64,000 nucleotides of DNA, taken from contig NC_092182.1 in the NCBI RefSeq assembly GCF_043641665.1, positions 26,559,320 through 26,623,319 on the forward strand, in the 5' to 3' direction. Below are positions 34,751 to 47,165 of the stretch, piece by piece; position 1 is the first letter of the stretch, and every line of letters begins with the position of its first letter. The translations under genes and the position numbers were made by a program. Source of the DNA: Enoplosus armatus (lineage: Eukaryota > Chordata > Actinopteri > Centrarchiformes > Enoplosidae). The notes below the pieces were generated by a model. The model was not told the origin of the DNA. It did not search any database and was given only the letters and a program-made list of their open reading frames with translations.

Positions 34751-37613
34751 TTATATAAGTCTGTTTTCATGTCGCAGGCCGACCTGCTAAATGTCATATT
34801 GCCACTCCTGGCTGATATTTTTGGAAGACTGTTCACATCTCGTCAGACTTCGTAGTTATGTGAACCGACATGTCCAAAAGACGCTCATGCTCTGTGTAAC
34901 AATGAACAGAAACATCAGTTTTGTACCTGCATCTTTCCTGCTGCTTTTCAACACATTTTGTTTACAGTTTGAGCCTTTGAGTTTTGACTGAAATGTCTCC
35001 CTAAATAACAGTCAGGATTCAACGTGTTATCCTCCATGTCCATATTGGCTCAGCTGAGTAGTTACCATGCACTGACGGTGATCGGCTTATTAGAAAACAT
35101 CACTCCAAAGTGACATTTGTCATGACTCGTGTTAGCTAGCCAGCATGCTAGCTGTTAGGGATTGTCTCTGGTGTTCTTATCACCGTATCGGCCCCAGAAT
35201 AAAACATTTACTTGTTCACAACATCAGAGTACCTGTTTAACACCAGCTCCCACAGAGGGAGTTGTATTATGGGTTGTTTGCACAGTCTTTTCAAGATACT
35301 CTCAAGTAAAATTCATGACGAGTGGAAACGAGTCATGAAGTCTGCTGCAGAAACAGACTGTCGACTGAATCATCTGTCAAGCAACCAAGAAACACCGCTG
35401 TGCAAGACAGTCTGAAGAATCCTCACTGGAACTAATAATTATGACTTCTTCCAAGAGCCTGACAGGAGTGAGTGAGTATGTGACATAAATGTGGGATTTA
35501 CGTTATTTAATGGGATAATTGAATGGTTCACTTTTATGAGAGAAAAGGCTTGAGGACTCTCGTGTCCTCGGACAGTAACCCAACAGAACTAGTGTGAAAT
35601 CGTGTCTTCTTCAGGGTCTTAAATTCAGGCCAATACGGTAGTTAAGAGAACAACCTGCTGAATGTGAGCATCATTCCAGTTTTCAGTTTCAGTTCTTATG
35701 CTCATAACTTCTTGTGTTTTGTGGTTGTTTAATTGTTGCCTTATTATTGGGTCAGATTAGGTTCTCGCTGTCTCTGCAGTAACTTGGTGTCAAAGCGTTG
35801 TTTTATACACCGCAGCGTCCTCGTGTCTTAAATGTCCACATAGATGTCAACAGTTTACAGACTTCTACTTCTTCATCATCCATTCAGTCTGAGTTTGAGT
35901 AGATCCTCGGTCCCTTTCTCAATTACAAACAGCACAAACACACACTCGGACACACACTTACTGGCGGCTCACAGACACAGCAGTCTAAACCATCATGTTT
36001 GTATTGTGCCAGGTGTAATCTCCACGCATTGTGTCCTGCAGAGAGAAGCCTTTTATGGCCGCTGTTTGTGGCAGCGCTGAGGAGCTCGACATCCCAGAGT
36101 GATAAAACCCTCCGAAAAGCAAACAGGCGGACACCAATACACGCTCAAATATATTTCCTTTCTGTCGCTCTCTTCATCTAGTTTTCCTTTCACTCATTAG
36201 CTTTCAGATGTCCAACCTGTGATACAGGAGGACAACTTTGACCCTGATGCTAAAATAGCAAATGAAGTGAAGGCAAAGACCACAACACACACACACACAC
36301 ACACACCTGTAGCTAGAGAGAGTGAACTAGAGACAGGGAGGACGTCCACACTGACAGAGCATGTCAGAGAGCTTTGTTTCAGTTGTATCTGACATATTTA
36401 ACAAGCTGCGTTTCATCCACGCTGGGTCTGAAAAGACATCCAAGCCAAACTTTCCATTTCCCCACAGTGAACATCACTGACGACCAAAGTCCAGAAATAC
36501 ATCGAACACTGGAAAGTTCTGTGTGTAAATGTAGGCTTAACAGGGAAGCAGTAAATAATAAACATCACACACGAGCTGGGCCTCGTTCCCTCCATTATAA
36601 AACGTGCAAATATTTTTCTTTCTATAAAACACTGTAACTTCAGAACAATTGTAGATGAGTGCGTACTGTTCACCTGTAAAAAGGGTAAAATAACACATGC
36701 ATTAGAGGCTATGGCTAATATAAAGTTACTGTTTTTGCTCATTTCAGTTGATCTTTTAGCCTCTACCTTTATGTTGATCACAGCTGGTGATTGACGGCAC
36801 GTAAGCGATTATATTCAAATGAAATATACTTCATCTCACACAAACTTTAAACAAGTAAACAAAAACAAGTGCAAAACCTGTGAAAAAGTTCTCATTTTTA
36901 GGCTTCCTGCAGATAAATGGACGATATCTTATTTCAAAACTGACTGAAACTTTACTGTCTGTCTTGAAAGCCGAGAATATGAGCAGCTGAGACCATAACT
37001 CAAACATCTTGAAAACATTTAAACCATATTTGCATACTTTTTTATTGAAAATGTTCACGTGGCGTCCCTCTGTAATGTTTGTCAGCACATGCTGAGAAAC
37101 CACGAAAGCTCTCAAGCTCATCGACGGAGGTTTCTGTGAATTAGATTCTGAATGATGTGACTTTATAAACGAGCAGCAGCGTTTATAAGAGCGTGCCAGA
37201 CAGAGAACTGACAAAGACACCATGCAGTCTAAACATTTAAGATCATACTCAGTGTCTCAGTGTGACACATTCAGTCTAAAAACCTAAATCTTGGCCTATG
37301 TCTTAGTGCATGTGAGGCGTGCACAGTGTGAACAGCCGATGGTGACGTCACAGTTGGGTTTTTGCAGAAAGCTGATCCATGTTTAAATGGACTGATGACC
37401 GTGACTAATGCACAGCAAGCACAGTCCCACAGGTCCACACATACATGAGTGTACATGTATGTGTGTATGTGTGTTCTTTGTTTCTGAATCTCTACCCTGA
37501 TTGGTCTAATCTCTGCTGGAAGGTGATTGGACAGGCAGTCGCTTCCACTGAACTGAGCTAAGCACACACACATACATGGATGTCACTGGGAAGGAAGGAC
37601 TATGGTCACTTCT

Positions 37614-37619
<6 letters not shown>

Positions 37620-37667
<48 letters not shown>
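37620..37667 (+). repeat. (GT)24 microsatellite, arm of an inverted pair
   Basis: Pure GT run, followed 107 bp later by a CA run (37775-37801). Confidence 0.95.
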
Positions 37668-37670
<3 letters not shown>

Positions 37671-37774
37671 TACACCAGTTGGCAGACAGGTGTGTGTTCA
37701 CTTTGGCAGCGTAGATCAGCAGTCACCTCACACACAAACAGGACGCCCTTCACTGGCCTGCTGTGGGAGGTGCG

Positions 37775-37801
37775 CACACACACACACACACACACACACA
37801 C
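37775..37801 (+). repeat. (CA)n microsatellite, arm of an inverted pair
   Basis: Pure CA run complementary to 37620-37667. Confidence 0.94.
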
Positions 37802-38070
37802 GACAGCCCTGCTGCTGCTTTTATTCTAAAGAGAAACTCATGCATTATCTTTAAAGGTCAGGCGGAGGGACACCAAACATCTCAGGAGACCTTTGCCAGC
37901 TGAACTTTACCAGTTTAGAGTGGAACTGATGAGAAATGTCAGTTAAGGCTCTTTACTTTAAAGCAGTGTTATTCAGACATAAATCATATGTCAAAAAATG
38001 GACAATATGCCACAGATTACAATGAGTCCCACACACCAGAGTGCAGTGTGCAAAATATCACAACCAAGTC

Positions 38071-38543
38071 CTGGTGGCTGGAGGTCATAAACCCCGCCCC
38101 CTCCATGTTAGCGGATGGGACATGGATGGGCCAAACTGAAAAATCAAAGTACGCGTCCAATACATTTTTCAGTCTGTGGTGGAGACGCGTCGTCCATCTT
38201 TATATACAGTCTGTGGTGGAGACGTGTCGGCCATCTTTATATACAGTCTGTGGTGGAGATGCGTCGACCATCTTTACATACAGTCTGTGGTGGAGACGCG
38301 TCGTCCATCTTTATATACAGTCTGTAGTGGAGACGCGTCGGCCATCTTTATATACAGTCTGTGGTGGAGATGCGTCGACCATCTTTACATACAGTCTGTG
38401 GTGGAGATGCGGCGGCCATCTTTATGTACAGTCTGCGGTGGAGAAGTGTCGGCCATCTTTATATACAGTCTGTGGTGGAGATGCGTCGACCATCTTTACA
38501 TACAGTCTGTGGTGGAGACGCGTCGGCCATCTTTACATACAGT
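38071..38543 (-). mobile_element. truncated copy of an inverted-terminal-repeat element with expanded end
   Basis: The block 38071-38111 (ctggtggctggaggtcataa, then accccgccccctccatgttag) matches, in reverse orientation, 56043-56092 of the element at 55836-56158, with a 9-bp gap and a few substitutions. The far end matches the terminal 31 bp of that element (tggagacgcgtcggccatct, then ttatatacagt) and has been multiplied into a tandem array. The opposite terminus is not recognisable, so the copy is truncated. No coding capacity is present, so it is nonautonomous. Confidence 0.7.
38170..38539 (+). repeat. 37-bp minisatellite, ten units in register
   Basis: The marker cagtctgtggtggaga and its variants start at 38170, 38207, 38244, 38281, 38318, 38355, 38392, 38429, 38466 and 38503, exactly 37 bp apart with no indel. 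Unit variants recur every third copy (gacgcgtcgtcc, then gtgtcggcc or cgtcggcc, then gatgcgtcgaccatctttac), implying a 111-bp higher-order trimer. The open frames of up to 188 codons across it are repeat artefacts. Confidence 0.96.
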
Positions 38544-38977
38544 CACTGCCATGATCCTATGTTTCTGAAGCCGGTCACATTCAGGTCTTGTTGACACTGT
38601 GTCAGACGTGAGCTCCTTCTGAAGCCGTAGTTTGTGTTGAACGTTGAACTGGACAGATTCCTGTAACTCTCTCGCAGTTGGATGCTAACAACTCCTGGTT
38701 GATCCGAGCTGTGAGAAACGCTGCTCTCGCTGACTGTGAGCTGCCCTCTCTGTGGCCCTGATGGTCCTGGTAATCTGAATGCTGATGAAGCTCAGAGGGT
38801 GAAGTTCTCTATAGTGCTGCTGGATTAGAGACGAGTCAGAGCAGGAAGGCTTTTCCTGAGGGAGACATAGCGATTTGTTTCGACCAGCGAGCCTATTGTA
38901 GAGAAACCAGGTGATTAGGGTGGAACTAACAGGATTGGGCTGATGCCTCGCTGCTGGGAGAGAGAGGCCGAGGAAGA

Positions 38978-38982
<5 letters not shown>

Positions 38983-39042
<60 letters not shown>
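38983..39042 (+). repeat. (CA)30 microsatellite
   Basis: Pure CA run of 60 bp. Confidence 0.96.
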
Positions 39043-39043
<1 letters not shown>

Positions 39044-42000
39044 GGAAGGCAAAAATATGACTGCATACTGTAGCATGCAAGTGGGTATAATTATATGTCG
39101 GTTGTTTGCATACATGACACAATCACACACATTTACACCTGCCTCTCCTTATATACTGTACTAAACATAAACACACACACACACTTTTACATTTTGGATC
39201 ATTGGTAACAAACCAGTAAAGCTCTAAACTGTGATTATCTGCTCTTCTGAGGATCTGGCACTAAAGTCTCACATCTCTCTGCTCTCAGACTCTCGTCATG
39301 ACCAGCACTGGGCTGAAAGGGTTAACTGCTGTAAATGCTGTTTAGCCCAATATAGCGTTAAACCAGATCCCTGGGGTGTCTGTGTTACGAGCGTACACAG
39401 GTCACTGTGTTACACTGGCGTCCCTCAGTTTGTTTCCACTAAAGACGAAGGAACCTCTGAACTGACGAGCCTTCACATAACAAACACATTTTCCTGAACC
39501 ATGCTGTTAAATCTCCTTTACACAGTTCTCATGAAGTAAGTTACTCTTGTTAAGGATGCCTCAGCTTAAAGTTCACTAAATATAATTCAGATTCTGTCAC
39601 AATGAAGGTAAGAGATCATGTTGTGCGGTATGCAGCAGGTGTCTCAAACATTGCACAGCTGTTCTTAAACAGCACGTTTCTGTGGATTTTCTGTCTTAAG
39701 TTCGTTGCCTCCTGCTGCTCTGTTACTCCACTTCTTAAAGAAACAGCGTAGAATGGCAAGACTTCGTGGTCTTTGATCCATCTGTAGTTGAGTAATAATG
39801 TGACTAGAGATTTGGATCATGGTTTTGAGTCTTGAGTCTTCTTGGTTCTGTCGAGCTCTTCGGGGATTCAGTGAAGAGTGAGCTCTCTTTGTTAAACAGT
39901 GCTCTCGAGATCCTCGATATTTGATTTGCATGAGGAAACCTGAGCTTCAACTTTTTCCTTCTTATTATCCCTGCTGCGCTGCATCCCATTGCCCTTGTTG
40001 TAACCTACAGAAATGACTGGTGGTGCGCCGCCCACAGCCAAGCTGTTATGTTAGTCCGCTATAAGTCAAGGTTTTCTCTGGAGGTGCAGCCTTGGAAGCT
40101 CTCAACAAGATCTGATTTTCACTTGCAAGCTAGCTTTTTTTCACAGAGTCAACCTTAACCCTGTCTGTACCTATCTGAGATTAGAACAGCTGTTAAAAAG
40201 ACTTATTCTGTTATAACATCTTACCAACTTTCACATGAAACGTTTTCACATGTCACATACATTATGCAAATTGGTACAATCTTTACAATGTTGTACAGGC
40301 GTATTTAAGGTATTTCATTTGATATAGGTAGCAGTCTGTACGTCTAAAACATCAACAATAAACCAAACTTAAGAATGCCGTCTTAAACTTTATTCAGTGG
40401 TTCTGACAGCTGGACCCGCGGCCCTTAGAAGACCACAGAGTCCAGACTGAGGAACAGTCCTACTTCCCATTTATCAGATGCTCAGCAGCATCCTGGACCT
40501 GTGCATTATGGAGATACAGTGCAGTGTGTGTTCATATTCATCAAGTAGCACCACACAGCCGGTCTGCCATAGGGGAGGGCTGCATGGATACAACCATGTT
40601 ATATTATGGTAGTGATACTGTACAAATATCATGTTATAAAACATTTCTGGAGATTAAATTGAGAAACTGTTGATATGCAAAATGCCCTGAAGAGCATCAC
40701 AGTTACACCAGCTAACTTAAATTGACCAATAACCACACCTTGATTGATACTTCATGGTTATAGTAAATCCAAGTCCTGGTCAGTTCACAGCCTGCTAACC
40801 CTCAAAGTCCAGAACACATGTCCGTCAACTAGCTTTCGACTAGCCGACAACTACAACTAGCTTACTTTGAGTTGCAGCAGCAGCTCGATATTTATATGGT
40901 GAAACATTTCAGGAGCTCTGATGTTTAACTTATCGGCACAATGATGCAGGTTATTTTCACAAATTATCAGAGCTGATTTTTACTTTGTTGGTCTGATTTA
41001 TCAACATGCATCAAAACACATCTTTTCATCCAACTTTGAAATGTATGATAATATATATAAATATATTTTATTGATAATACACTTCTGAGCTCGTTACGCA
41101 ATAACAAGGCCTTCGCTGCAGGAGATCGGAGGTCAATAGAGCGAGCTGTGAGTGAGAAGAGGCTGGGGGAGCTGCAGCCGGTATGTAAGCTGATGCTCAC
41201 AGCAGTGTTCACCTCTCACTATAGTAACGGGTAATAATAGTGAGTTTCTACATGACTGACTACAAGTTACATATCAAAAGACTGCTGTATGACTCGAGCT
41301 CCATGAGAAACATTGTTGTACGTGCATTTAAAATCATCTCTAAGCCAAACCAGAGGCGTTTCTCTTTTATTTAATCAACTCTCACTCACTCTCTTTCTGC
41401 CTATTTCTAAGATGAAATACAAAACCTAAGCAGATGATCTCTCTCGTGTTAATACCTCTCCTATCTACAGCACAGAACACCCAGCAGGGGACCACAACAG
41501 CTAGAGGAAACACTGCTGTCTAGATATAGTAGAGCTAGACAACAAAGCCTCTTACAGACACACAGAGCAGGATGGAGCTAAGAAAAATAAAATAGAAGGC
41601 TGGTCTGTAGAGGGCAATGGGACAGAGCAGGACAAAACACAAAAGAGGTTCTTTTTTTAAAGACTAAAAACCCAGAAGCCTGTTAGCTCGTGATCCAGAC
41701 ATGGTGCTTAAAGAAGAGAGATGGATATAAAGCTGTTAGTGTGAGTCATATGCAGCACCGGGTCAGGAAGGCTGCTTCAATAAAATCTGTTAAGAGACTG
41801 TCGATTACCTAATCACACTGCATTGCGTTCATCAGACATAATACTTCTAAATCCACTGCGGCACCTGAAAGTCACACACCTACTCTGATAAGTTAACTTC
41901 TGGGTTTTGTCTTCGCTTCTAAACGGCACAAAATATTGAGGGGAAATTAAGACTTTTTTTTCATACTGTATATATGATAATAATCTTCAACCTGTGGACA

Positions 42001-43246
42001 TTAAAATGTATAAACTTGGAATGACTGGGAGTTAATTTCCCAGTGAGATCACAATATCCTGTTAATAGACCGAACTGTGAGGCAATTTGGGCAAAAGCAT
42101 CAACCCGGTGATATGTGTTAAAGCTGCGCTGGTAGCTTTAAACATGGAAAAGCAGCAGGAGGTACTGATTGAATTGAACTCCAATAACGTTTTTTTCTGA
42201 GGGTTATAATAAAAGGCCGTTTGTAATGCCTGCATATTACTCTAAAGGCGTGGGTATGCTCAAAAAGAGGTAGTTTGTGCGATGTGTCGTCGGACCACTT
42301 CAGAGGGTAAAAGTGTTTAAAGTGGTTGGTCGTGGTCACACTCAGAGATGGAGCCGGCCATCGTAGAGAGCCGTGAGAAGCGAGACGCTACAATGATTTA
42401 AATACAGTAATAAAGGCGCAGCCTTCATAGTGTAATACACAAGAAAAGTGACAAGTTCAAGTCCCGCCAACACACCTGACCATGGTTGGTATCAAGAGTT
42501 ACAGAAATGGCTGGATGATGATTTCATCCTTAAAAACATCCTTAAAGACATGATGCATTGAAGGTATTTCATACCCATTATTAAAAAAAAAAGCCCTTGT
42601 TTAGTTTCAAGGATACTTGTCAAGGTTTTAGAAATTGGTATTCTTTCCTTCATTCTTGAAAAACTTTTTTCCGGGTATGTGGGTTTCATCCGCCGACAGT
42701 GGGATATCATCAGCTGGAGCTACAGGGCATGTCTGCTACAAACAAGCCTGCTTCTTTGCAGTTATCGTCATGTCACATTGTTATCATAGTTACTGTGATG
42801 TACAGATACAAACCGCTACAGGCTGTTTTGCATTGAAAGATCAGACCATGTGCTGCTGCGCTGGGTTCCATCAAACAACAGACCATGTTACTTTTGTTCC
42901 TGAGAATATCTGCTGTCAATCACACGCCATAGGTCTTCTGCTATCAGCGTTAACCAGAGCTAAAAAACATGCCGGGGATGGAAATACAAATAAGGTGTGC
43001 AACAAAATTGAACCAAAAATGTCCCGTATTATGTCACTGATTTAATTTTGTATTGCATTTGTAGTTGTTTCTGCAAATTCTGCACCACAGGCAGAATTTC
43101 ATGACGCCTGCAAGCTGCCTTTGAGGATAAGAGGTGTTTTTGCCTGGTTACACTATTTGATATACACTATTTAAATATCACAATTTTACTTAGAGCTCAT
43201 ACTTCCCATGAATCATGCATCGTTCTGTTTTCAATCATCAGAAGTT

Positions 43247-43267
43247 TTATATATATATATATATATA
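43247..43267 (+). repeat. (TA)n run
   Basis: Short TA dinucleotide run in intron 3. Confidence 0.85.
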
Positions 43268-43680
43268 CAGTTATATACGTTTATGCTGTTTTTACAGTAT
43301 AAAATTCAAGCAAAAATCTACGATCGTTATAGTTAAAATTCTGTCAGGAAATGAGAGCAAAGGTAATAGATGGAGAGAAAAGCAAAGTAGAAACAGGTCA
43401 GGCAGAAAGCAGACAGAGAGGAAAAAGTCTGCAATTTATCTACATAAGTATCTTTCACATTAAAAATGCAGTCAGAAATGCTGGCTATGTAAATAACCCA
43501 TTTCTCAACATCACCTCAACAGAGAAAGACGGGGGGGAAAAAGAGAGAGATTGGAGATGTGGACAGAAAAAGAGGGAATGGAGAATTCAAAAGCAAAAGG
43601 AAGAAAGTGTTATTAGTCAAACAGTCTGAGAGGAGAGAGTCGAAGAGCAGAAGCTGTCAGTCTCTCTTACCTTGACATTT

Positions 43681-43721
43681 GGCTTCCTCGTTGAGAATCC
43701 TCTGTACCATCCTGAAAGAAA
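43681..43721 (-). CDS. dock3: dock3 exon 3: SH3 WYRG segment
   Basis: This 41-nt exon is too short for ORF finding. It was located by searching for the WYRG motif expected after exon 2. The acceptor is ttttctttcag and the donor gtaagag. Its first two bases complete the Gly codon split with exon 2, and it then encodes WYRGFSTRKPNVK, ending in phase 0. The Trp is the first Trp of the SH3 ligand-binding surface (the WW/WY position), followed by the loop that leads to the FP-x-x-Y motif in exon 4. Human DOCK3 as recalled has WYRGVSTKKPNVK, so the match is close. Both borders are consensus and the frame is continuous on both sides. Confidence 0.95.
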
Positions 43722-45411
43722 ACACAAACATGAGTGACTAAGACAGTCGAGTCGACAGAGATTCAGTGAAGAGATAAAAAACGTTATGAGTCAGCGGGTT
43801 GAATGACTGAATATGCGAGGCGACTTTGGCTTGAACATTTCAGCATTTTCCAACAGCAAGAAAAAAAACTCCATCTAAAAAGGACCATACCAGTGAATGG
43901 AAACTGTTATATACGTCAACATATATCAGCAGTAACAGTACAAAGTGTTCAGTGTGGGGCTAAAACTTGCAAATACACTAGCATGGTCCCATCACAAGTC
44001 AACAAAGCTGGAAATGAGTCTGAAATTGTCCTTAAAATGTAAAAAAGGTCACAGGTTTATATGTTTCAAGTACAAGTACAAGCCTGAACTATAATCTACA
44101 CGTATGTTGGCAGAAAAAGTAAAATGATAACATTTCATGTGAAGATGCAACATGTTTTAGCGTCACGCTGCACTGAAGAGGACAACAGTCGGCAATCCAG
44201 CAATCAATATTTATCTAGTCAGTATTCTCTCTATTGAGTGTGTGTGGATGTTTGAGTGGGACTAGTTTACAGCCTGAGGTGTGTGTGCAAACTTAAAAAA
44301 CGTGGTCATTCTCAGTTCTTGAGTTGTGAAGAGCATCTTTTTTCAGGATTTCTAAGCAGAGTTATGGATGTTTCTTTGCGATGGACATCTGTGAGAACTC
44401 AAACATCATTAGCAGAAGTCTGCCACTGCTCAGCCCCCGACTGTTTGAAGTCCAGAGTCAGAACCAGAACCAGATCAGCGAGCTGGGGAAAGGTCTGGGT
44501 TCACACTACTACTACTACTACCCTGCGACCTGTAGTACATGACCCATTTGTGTGTGTGCATGTGGGCAAGTGATGATCCACTTCCTCCTCCTGCCAGAAC
44601 AACAGTTCTTTCCACATGGACGAACATTCATCAGATGCCTCTGCGGAGTAGAAAGCTGTCATGAAAGTTGACTCAACTTGAAGTAAAGCCTCGACAGCTG
44701 AAATGACGTGTGTCAAGGGACTAAATATGTACGAGGGAGCACCCAGACATCCTCTCAGGCTGTGGGGACATCATTCGTCTCAATCCAAGTGGAAATAAAA
44801 ATGATTGTGTCTCCGGCGCTTGGAAATGTAAGGCTTGGGTGACCACTGTCTGTCAGTGACAGAGTGCAGCAAAGGAGACATTTATTTATGTCAAAATGAT
44901 GCAAATTATTCCTTTGACCTTCTTAGACTACCACAGTGTACACTGCTATACTTTACCAGTAGTACAACAGTCATTAACTGAATTTCCACAATGTCTATCT
45001 TGTGCTCCACAACATGTTTAAAGACAGTTCTGCAATGAAACTGTTTAGAAATGTCCTAAAATACATAAACATAAAATAATGGCACCAATGAAACCTGATA
45101 ATCAATCATAACCTGTTCCTGATTAAACATTCAGAAAAGTGTTCCAGTGATACTGACGCTAACACCGATCAGCCAGGATGCTTCATATTAGCTTCCATCT
45201 TATCTTCTTGCAAAATCTCGAGATCCATTTCTCAACAGTTCGACATAATCTGATGGAGGCTTAATTGGTTGGTTAATTAATAACCAATCAAGATCCATTT
45301 ATCACCCTCGTTAAGATGGCTGTGTTTACTCCCCAGCCTCCCATCTATATGGAAATCAGACTGGGGCTGGACCAGCAGTGTCTGGGCCTATTTGTAAGGG
45401 CTGACATGAGG

Positions 45412-45413
<2 letters not shown>

Positions 45414-45445
<32 letters not shown>
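45414..45445 (+). repeat. (GT)16 microsatellite
   Basis: Pure GT run in intron 2. Confidence 0.94.
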
Positions 45446-45447
<2 letters not shown>

Positions 45448-46059
45448 AGCAGGTGCATGTATGTGCCTAATTTGTCTGTTGTCATACAGCTTTTCTCTGA
45501 AGAAGAGTAATCATCTCGCCTCCCGATCCAAGCGGCTCACTAAGCGGTTATTAGAATAATCATTTTGCAACGTTATCGAAAGAATCCACAATAATAATCT
45601 GTGTAAATTATCTCTGAGCGGGAGGCAGAACTCAAGGAGCCACTTTGGTCGAGCTAATGCAGGTTCAGCCTGAACTTATTATGAATACAGCATCATACAA
45701 TAGATTTCAGGTTTCCATCAAGCTAAAATACGAGTCTTAATGCTGCTTCATGTCCCCGTAGAGGACACCTCAAGCTAGTTTATGAAAAAAGGAATTGCTT
45801 GTTGATGCAGTAATAGAACCCAAGAGGGCGTGCGGTAATGACATAGTAATAATAGACGTGCGAGCTGCAGCTGAGCCACCGAGCTACTCACTGTGAACAC
45901 AGAGTGTTCAGTTTATACGACGCTGCCAACGCGCAGGTATTGACTGATTATTGTCAAATCAGCATCTGTGCCAACATTAATAAAACGCAGGCCAAGAAGA
46001 AAAGAAACAGAATCCTGAGGAAAGGAAGATCAGGAGCATCCACAGTTCGACCACGTTTT

Positions 46060-46250
46060 TCAGAGTGGATGTCAAAACACCACCTGAAGCTCCACCTGGA
46101 CAAGACGGAGCTTGCGTTCCTCGGGGGGGGGGGTGGGTCTGCTCACCGAGACCAGTCCATCACCATGACAACACTGTGGTGGTGCCAACTTGGAGGGCAG
46201 GGAAGCAGGGAGTTCCTTTTGTTCAGAGGGAACCAGTCATTTCCTAACTG
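46060..46250 (+). mobile_element. decayed L2-like LINE reverse-transcriptase fragment
   Basis: The plus strand encodes SEWMSKHHLKLHLDKTELAF, which follows the W-M-x-x-(H/N)-x-L-x-L-(N)-x-x-K-T-E motif at the end of the reverse-transcriptase domain of L2/CR1-type LINEs. A poly-G run near 46125-46136 shifts the frame. The next frame continues with DNTVVVPT and then a KQGV that may correspond to the LINE SARNLGV. No further LINE sequence is recognisable on either side. It lies antisense to dock3 and is non-functional. Confidence 0.6.
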
Positions 46251-47153
46251 TTATACTTGCTCATATCTGTGTTCGGATGCTAACTTGTAGCATTAGCTTT
46301 GAAAAATAATTTGGGTGGGTTGGCTCAGCCCACCCTCTTTTACTGCCGTGTTCATTAAGACAACTCATTTGGAACGATTAGTCTGAACATCCGTGATTTT
46401 TATGTTCCTCCTTTAGAAAGAGCGGCTCTGTTTTTTGGGGTGCCATGTTGCCTCCTTTAGTTTGATCTTTAGTCCAGGAATTAAATCTGCAACACATATA
46501 ATTCAAAACCGGTCTGAATTGACTGCAGACGTACGGCTCAGAGGGACAAGATGGTTTCATGTGCTATGCTAAACTAAAGATAAAGAACAACAGAGCCCTA
46601 TATGTATTGAACCACACATCACAGCCTGGTTGTTTCAGGGTTATTCACCTACAGCTCGCTCCTGGACATCCACAACAGCAGCAGCTCGCTACGGAAGATT
46701 TGATTCCGCTGGAAAGCCTCTCCAAAATAATGAGAGGCTGTTCTTAGCGGTGACTACGGGCACTTCAGTAATGCTGACAGTACTAAGAGTCAAAATCTCA
46801 CACTTTAAACTGCTGCTACGCCCTTAATCGAAGTCTAATGCCTGCTCAAGTGTTATGACTGCAATCTATATTTTAAGAATGGAACTTGGGGGCTGCATTC
46901 CCGCAGCCTGGCTGCCATCTCCACATCACTGTCATTATAGTCATTGAGTTTCAGTCTGGGGATAATTTGGCATTAGTGCAGGCAGAGAAGTGCTAGCCAC
47001 AGTGCAAGAGGGCAGGGAGGATCTTCCTAGCACCTTCAACACTCAGTGTACTTTCTAAATAAAAGCTCTGCAGTATTTCTGCAGCAGCTGAATTGGTAAT
47101 GATGACACACCCACTCACACACACTATGGATACCCACCAACTGCACAAAAACA

Positions 47154-47165
47154 GGGGGGGGGGGG
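47154..47165 (+). repeat. G12 homopolymer
   Basis: Twelve consecutive G in intron 2. Confidence 0.9.

Larger units (their letters stand above)
26798..43680 (-). other. dock3: dock3 intron 3 (16.9 kb)
   Basis: Bounded by donor gtaagag after exon 3 and acceptor ctgtctctccag before exon 4. From the 5' side of the gene it carries a short (TA)n near 43247, the CA array 38983-39042, a ten-unit 37-bp minisatellite with transposon-derived flank (38071-38543), a GT/CA inverted pair (37620-37801), a 1.4-kb polypyrimidine satellite (33386-34750), another CA/GT inverted pair (29659-29940), and fragments of dispersed fish repeats near 28800 and 26900. Between these lies ordinary AT-rich intron with no coding signal that I recognise. 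Confidence 0.85.

Noticed and set aside
33358..34758. 466-codon Ser/Leu/Pro open frame and opposite Glu/Arg/Gly frames
   Set aside because: They come entirely from the polypyrimidine satellite, and both strands stay open for the same reason.
37988..38594. 188-codon frame with repeats of the type SLWWRRVVHLYIQS
   Set aside because: The period follows the 37-bp array (111 bp = 37 codons). The frame is equally open in the other frames, so it is not a repeat protein.
42405..42480. tRNA-like B box (gttcaagtccc)
   Set aside because: The T-stem does not pair and no good A box or acceptor stem is found at the right distance.
45830..45895. tRNA-derived SINE head on the minus strand (A-box-like tggctcagctg)
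   Set aside because: The A box is good, but the downstream B box is poor and no SINE body is recognisable.
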